Positions 8,589 to 10,817 of a DNA stretch of 10,817 nucleotides are shown in pieces. The DNA lies in NCBI GenBank assembly GCA_018260275.1, contig JAGLBK010000084.1:1-10817 (forward strand), written 5' to 3'. The translations under genes were made by a program, and so were the position numbers. Below the pieces are notes generated by a model that did no database searches, was not told the DNA's origin, and saw nothing but the letters and a program-made list of their open reading frames with translations. The DNA is from Deinococcus sp. GTDB lineage: Bacteria; Deinococcota; Deinococci; Deinococcales; Deinococcaceae. Each line of letters opens with the position of its first letter. The first letter of the stretch is position 1.

Positions 8589-9434
8589 ATGCACCCACAA
8601 AAGATGCTGACGGTGGCTCTGGCCCTCTCGTTCGGCCTGGCCGCCCAGACTGTGACGGCCCAGACTGCGCCCGCTCCAGTAGCTACGCCCGCTTCAGCGA
8701 TGTCGAATTCAAACGCAGCCGCTCCCGCCTCGGCACTCGACCGCGTCATTCAGAGCAAGGTGCTGCGGGTCTGCACGACCGGCGACTACAAACCGTTCAG
8801 CTTCCTGAATCCCGACACCAAAACTTACGAGGGCATCGACATCGACATGGCAGCGTCTCTGGCAACCAGTCTGGGGGCCGCGCCGCAGTTCGTGGCGAGC
8901 AAGTGGAGCACGCTGCTCGACGACCTCGGGGCGGGCAAATGCGACATCGTCATGGGCGGCGTGAGCATCAACCTGACCCGGCAGGCCCGCGCCTTTTTCA
9001 GCAGTCCCGAGATCACGGCGGGCAAGGCGGCCATCGCCCGCTGCGCCGACAAGGCCAGATTTGCCAGCCTGGACGCCATCGACCAGCCGGGCGTGCGCGT
9101 GATCGTCAATCCGGGCGGCACCAACGAAGCCTTTGCGAAGGCCAACATCAGGCGGGCGACCATCGTGGCCTTTCCGACCAACGTGGGTATTTTCGACGAG
9201 ATCGCAGCCGGACGCGCCGACGTGATGATGACAGACTCGGTGGAAACGCTGCTGCAACAGAAACTCAATCCTAAACTGTGCGCCGTGAACCCCGACGCGC
9301 CGTTTACCTACGCCGAACTGGGCTACATGCTGCCGCGCGGGGACAGCGTCTTCAAGGCTTACGTAGACCAGTGGCTGCACCTCGCGCAAAAAACCGGCGA
9401 GTACGGAAGGGCGTTCGATAAATTCCTGAAGTAG
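8589..9434 (+). CDS. pheC: Periplasmic cyclohexadienyl dehydratase (prephenate/arogenate dehydratase)
   Basis: The product is expected to convert prephenate to phenylpyruvate and arogenate to phenylalanine outside the cytoplasmic membrane. It has the two-lobe fold of family 3 amino-acid-binding proteins. The 281-aa precursor has a signal peptide (about residues 1-24) and then an Ala/Pro/Ser linker to about residue 48. The mature part follows Pseudomonas aeruginosa PheC closely from memory: LDRVIQSKVLRV, TTGDYKPFSF (63-72), GGVSINLTRQ, IDQPGVRVIVNPGGTNE (Glu180, at the place of the reported catalytic Glu in PheC), DVMMTDSVET, LCAVNP and YVDQWLHLA. Cys152 and Cys231 sit where PheC has a cysteine pair. 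The conserved GGTNE and TTGDYKPF stretches favour dehydratase over a plain amino-acid-binding protein, and no ABC transporter genes lie next to it. No ribosome-binding site is well placed, so translation may be leaderless. Confidence 0.85.
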   Translation: MHPQKMLTVALALSFGLAAQTVTAQTAPAPVATPASAMSNSNAAAPASALDRVIQSKVLRVCTTGDYKPFSFLNPDTKTYEGIDIDMAASLATSLGAAPQFVASKWSTLLDDLGAGKCDIVMGGVSINLTRQARAFFSSPEITAGKAAIARCADKARFASLDAIDQPGVRVIVNPGGTNEAFAKANIRRATIVAFPTNVGIFDEIAAGRADVMMTDSVETLLQQKLNPKLCAVNPDAPFTYAELGYMLPRGDSVFKAYVDQWLHLAQKTGEYGRAFDKFLK

Positions 9435-9492
9435 CCCGGCGCCGAGGGCAAACATCAAGCAACCCTTCAGGCCACCGGGGGCCGCGCCGCGC

Positions 9493-9498
9493 TAGCTT
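9493..9498 (+). promoter_or_regulatory. -10 box for leaderless lipoprotein gene
   Basis: TAGCTT is followed by GCAGGG and the ATG at 9505. AGGG directly touching the ATG is too close for Shine-Dalgarno function, so a leaderless start is favoured. No -35 is seen. The rest of the 70-nt gap after pheC shows no terminator. Confidence 0.4.
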
Positions 9499-9504
9499 GC
9501 AGGG

Positions 9505-9918
9505 ATGAAATGGCCCGCCCCCCTGTTGCTGGCCCCCCTCGTGTTGCCGCTCGTGCTGTGTGCCTGCCAGGACAACCAGGCGCGGCAGCAGAATGCCGAG
9601 TTGAGCAGGCGGGTCGCGGCGCTGGAACAGCAGGTCAAGGCCCTTCAGGAGGCCCAGGCCCACGCCCCCACGGTGGCCGAGGCGGGCGATACCACCATTC
9701 GCGCCGCCGCCCAGAACTGTGCCCTGGGGCTGGCCCGCACGCTGGAGGAATACCGCCAGAACAGCGAAGAGGACCGCTATCCGGCCACCGACGACCTGGA
9801 ACTGCCGCAGTCGTGCGACGGCCAGAAAGTCAAGTGGAAGGCGCTCAAGCCTCAGAGCTACAGCTTCAGCGTCTTGAGCGACAGTGGGCAGGAACTCGCG
9901 CAGCAGAGCGGGCCTTAG
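9505..9918 (+). CDS. Small coiled-coil lipoprotein, function unknown
   Basis: The 137-aa product begins MKWPAPLLLAPLVLPLVLCAC. The hydrophobic stretch ends in a lipobox-like LCAC, giving a lipidated Cys21 and membrane anchoring in the envelope. Residues about 22-50 (from DNQARQQNAELSRRVAALEQ onward) form a short heptad coiled coil, which suggests an oligomer. After an Ala-rich linker is a small domain with two cysteines (AAQNCALGLA and LPQSCDGQ), possibly a disulfide, and a final strand around YSFSVLSDSGQEL. The C-terminal part vaguely recalls pilin-like head domains (EYRQNSEEDRYPATDDL), but I would not name it so. It follows pheC by 70 nt in the same direction and may be read from that transcript or from its own -10 box. 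Its stop codon overlaps that of the converging HAD gene. Confidence 0.82.
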   Translation: MKWPAPLLLAPLVLPLVLCACQDNQARQQNAELSRRVAALEQQVKALQEAQAHAPTVAEAGDTTIRAAAQNCALGLARTLEEYRQNSEEDRYPATDDLELPQSCDGQKVKWKALKPQSYSFSVLSDSGQELAQQSGP

Positions 9919-10730
9919 CATTCAGCGAGCAGTCGTTCCAGCACCACGGCCACGCCGTCTTCTTCATTGCTCAGCGTGACTTCAGCGGCAGCGGCGCGGG
10001 CTTCAGGGTCAGCGTCGCCCATCGCCACACCATGCCCGGCCCAGGCGAGCATTTCGACATCGTTCGGGGCGTCGCCAAAAGCCATCACTTCACTCTGTGC
10101 GATCCCCAGGTGCGTACAGAGCCGGGCCACGCCGGACGCCTTGGTCACACCCTGCGCCGCGACCTCGACAAACGGAGCGCCGCTGTGGGTCGCGTGAAAC
10201 CCGCTCAATCCGAGCGAGTGGACCTGCGCCAGCAGTTCGGGCGGGCTGAGTTCAGGGTGCCGCAGAGCCAGTTTGAGGCTGGGCTGGGCCACGACTTCCT
10301 CCAGCGTAAAGTCGCCCAGACTGTCCGGGTCGCGTTTATGGTCGGTGTAGTGCGCCAGTTCGCCGTACCCACGCTGCGCCACGAACACGTTTCCGGCCTC
10401 GCGCACACTGACGAACACGGTGCCGGGCACCAGCGCCGTTATCGCCGCAGCCAGTTTCCGCTGGGTGCCGGACTCCAGCAGGTTTTCAAACAGGATTTCG
10501 CCCGTACCGAGGTGAAGGCCCAGGGCACCGTTGCTGCACAGCGCCCAGCCGGTCATTCCGGCCTGCCCCGCGATCAGGCGCAGGCCCTCCGGCTGCCGCG
10601 CCGTGACCGGCACCACCTCCAGGCCGCGTGCCCGCACCCCGTCCAGCGCCCGGCGGGTGCGGGGGCTGACGCTCAGGTCGCGGCGCAGCAGGGTTCCGTC
10701 GAGGTCGGTGGCGATCAGGCGAATAGGCAT
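9915..10730 (-). CDS. Cof-type HAD-IIB family phosphatase
   Basis: The 271-aa protein belongs to the haloacid dehalogenase superfamily, subfamily IIB (Cof/YbjI/YidA type), which dephosphorylates small phosphorylated metabolites such as sugar phosphates or cofactor precursors; the substrate is not predictable. Motif I is DLDGTL with nucleophile Asp9 and Asp11. Motif II is Thr42 in VTAR. A C2-type cap domain lies between about residues 80 and 190. Motif III is Lys197 (GVTKASGVARL) and motif IV is GDAPNDVEML with Asp220 and Asp224. All catalytic residues are present and the length is normal. The ATG at 10730 directly precedes the usual PIRLIATDLDGTL start; the open frame upstream is not part of the protein. 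The stop TAA (9915-9917) overlaps the TAG of the converging lipoprotein gene (9916-9918). Confidence 0.95.
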   Translation of the reverse strand: MPIRLIATDLDGTLLRRDLSVSPRTRRALDGVRARGLEVVPVTARQPEGLRLIAGQAGMTGWALCSNGALGLHLGTGEILFENLLESGTQRKLAAAITALVPGTVFVSVREAGNVFVAQRGYGELAHYTDHKRDPDSLGDFTLEEVVAQPSLKLALRHPELSPPELLAQVHSLGLSGFHATHSGAPFVEVAAQGVTKASGVARLCTHLGIAQSEVMAFGDAPNDVEMLAWAGHGVAMGDADPEARAAAAEVTLSNEEDGVAVVLERLLAEC

Positions 10731-10737
10731 GTTCTTC

Positions 10738-10743
10738 AGGCTA
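10738..10743 (-). promoter_or_regulatory. Candidate -10 box for leaderless HAD gene
   Basis: The minus-strand TAGCCT is followed by GAAGAAC and the ATG at 10730, the same spacing as elsewhere. An alternative is TACAAT at 10770-10775, which would give a leader of about 35 nt with GAAG as a weak ribosome-binding site. Confidence 0.35.
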
Positions 10744-10773
10744 TTGATAACGCGGAAAGTTGTTGTCGAATTG

Positions 10774-10779
10774 TAAACT
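10774..10779 (+). promoter_or_regulatory. Candidate -10 box for the gene at the right edge
   Basis: TAAACT is followed by six bases and an ATG at 10786. It overlaps a minus-strand TACAAT, so the 55-bp gap between the HAD start and this ATG would hold back-to-back promoters. Confidence 0.35.
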
Positions 10780-10785
10780 CTGGAC

Positions 10786-10817
10786 ATGTCTGAGGTCTGG
10801 AAGCCACGACTCCTCAC
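10786..10817 (+). CDS. Start of a possible gene cut by the right edge
   Basis: An ATG at 10786 opens a frame MSEVWKPRLL that runs to the edge. Only ten codons are visible, so no family can be given. Support comes from the TAAACT box at leaderless spacing and from the divergent layout with the HAD gene. It could equally be a chance ATG. Confidence 0.4.
   Translation, partial: MSEVWKPRLL

Noticed and set aside
8589..9434. Amino-acid ABC transporter binding protein
   Set aside because: The fold is the same, but LDRVIQSKVLRV, TTGDYKPFSF, NPGGTNE and YVDQWLH follow PheC closely, and no transporter genes are adjacent. It is kept as the fallback call.
9510..10793. 427-residue plus-strand open frame over the lipoprotein and HAD genes
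   Set aside because: It is in the wrong frame for the lipoprotein and antisense to a complete HAD phosphatase with all four motifs.

Overview
The window reads as chromosomal DNA of a GC-rich bacterium, most likely a Deinococcus or close relative (Deinococcota). The grounds are the high GC content, ordinary housekeeping genes, and several start codons preceded at 5-7 nt by a bare TANNNT -10 box with no Shine-Dalgarno. That arrangement is the leaderless-mRNA layout known to be common in Deinococcus. The genus is inferred; nothing in the window proves it.

Left part (1-3063, minus strand). A valine-type T-box riboswitch (about 2720-3027) with its own promoter (TTGAAA-18-TAGACT) and a rho-independent terminator controls a transcript that first encodes a NUDIX hydrolase and then valyl-tRNA synthetase (valS, cut by the left edge). 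The specifier codon appears to be GUC and the T-box bulge is UGGU, both fitting tRNA-Val. Between the two genes is a 121-bp composite inverted-repeat element that also supplies the last ~15 codons of the NUDIX gene.

Middle part (3060-6221). A small NTF2/SnoaL-like protein gene (minus, probably leaderless, GTG start) and an unrecognised 165-aa helical protein gene (minus) lie before the divergent gene for biosynthetic arginine decarboxylase (speA, plus), the committed enzyme of agmatine/polyamine synthesis. speA ends in a clear terminator.

Right-middle part (6257-8391). A minus-strand pair overlapping by 4 bp encodes an exported 143-aa protein with two cysteines and an IsdG-type antibiotic biosynthesis monooxygenase (ABM) fold protein that keeps the Asn/Trp/His heme-oxygenase triad. 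Diverging from it is a TrmA/RlmD-family RNA m5U methyltransferase that has lost the usual iron-sulfur cysteines.

Right part (8391-10817). An AT-richer stretch with two large inverted repeats carries a near-consensus promoter (TTGGCA-18-TATAAT). It leads to a periplasmic cyclohexadienyl dehydratase (pheC, phenylalanine branch). Then come a small coiled-coil lipoprotein and, convergent with stop codons overlapping as TTAG, a Cof-type HAD phosphatase. The right edge holds the first ten codons of a divergent gene. Apart from the T-box operon and the coupled 6257-7002 pair, the genes look independently transcribed and do not form one pathway.
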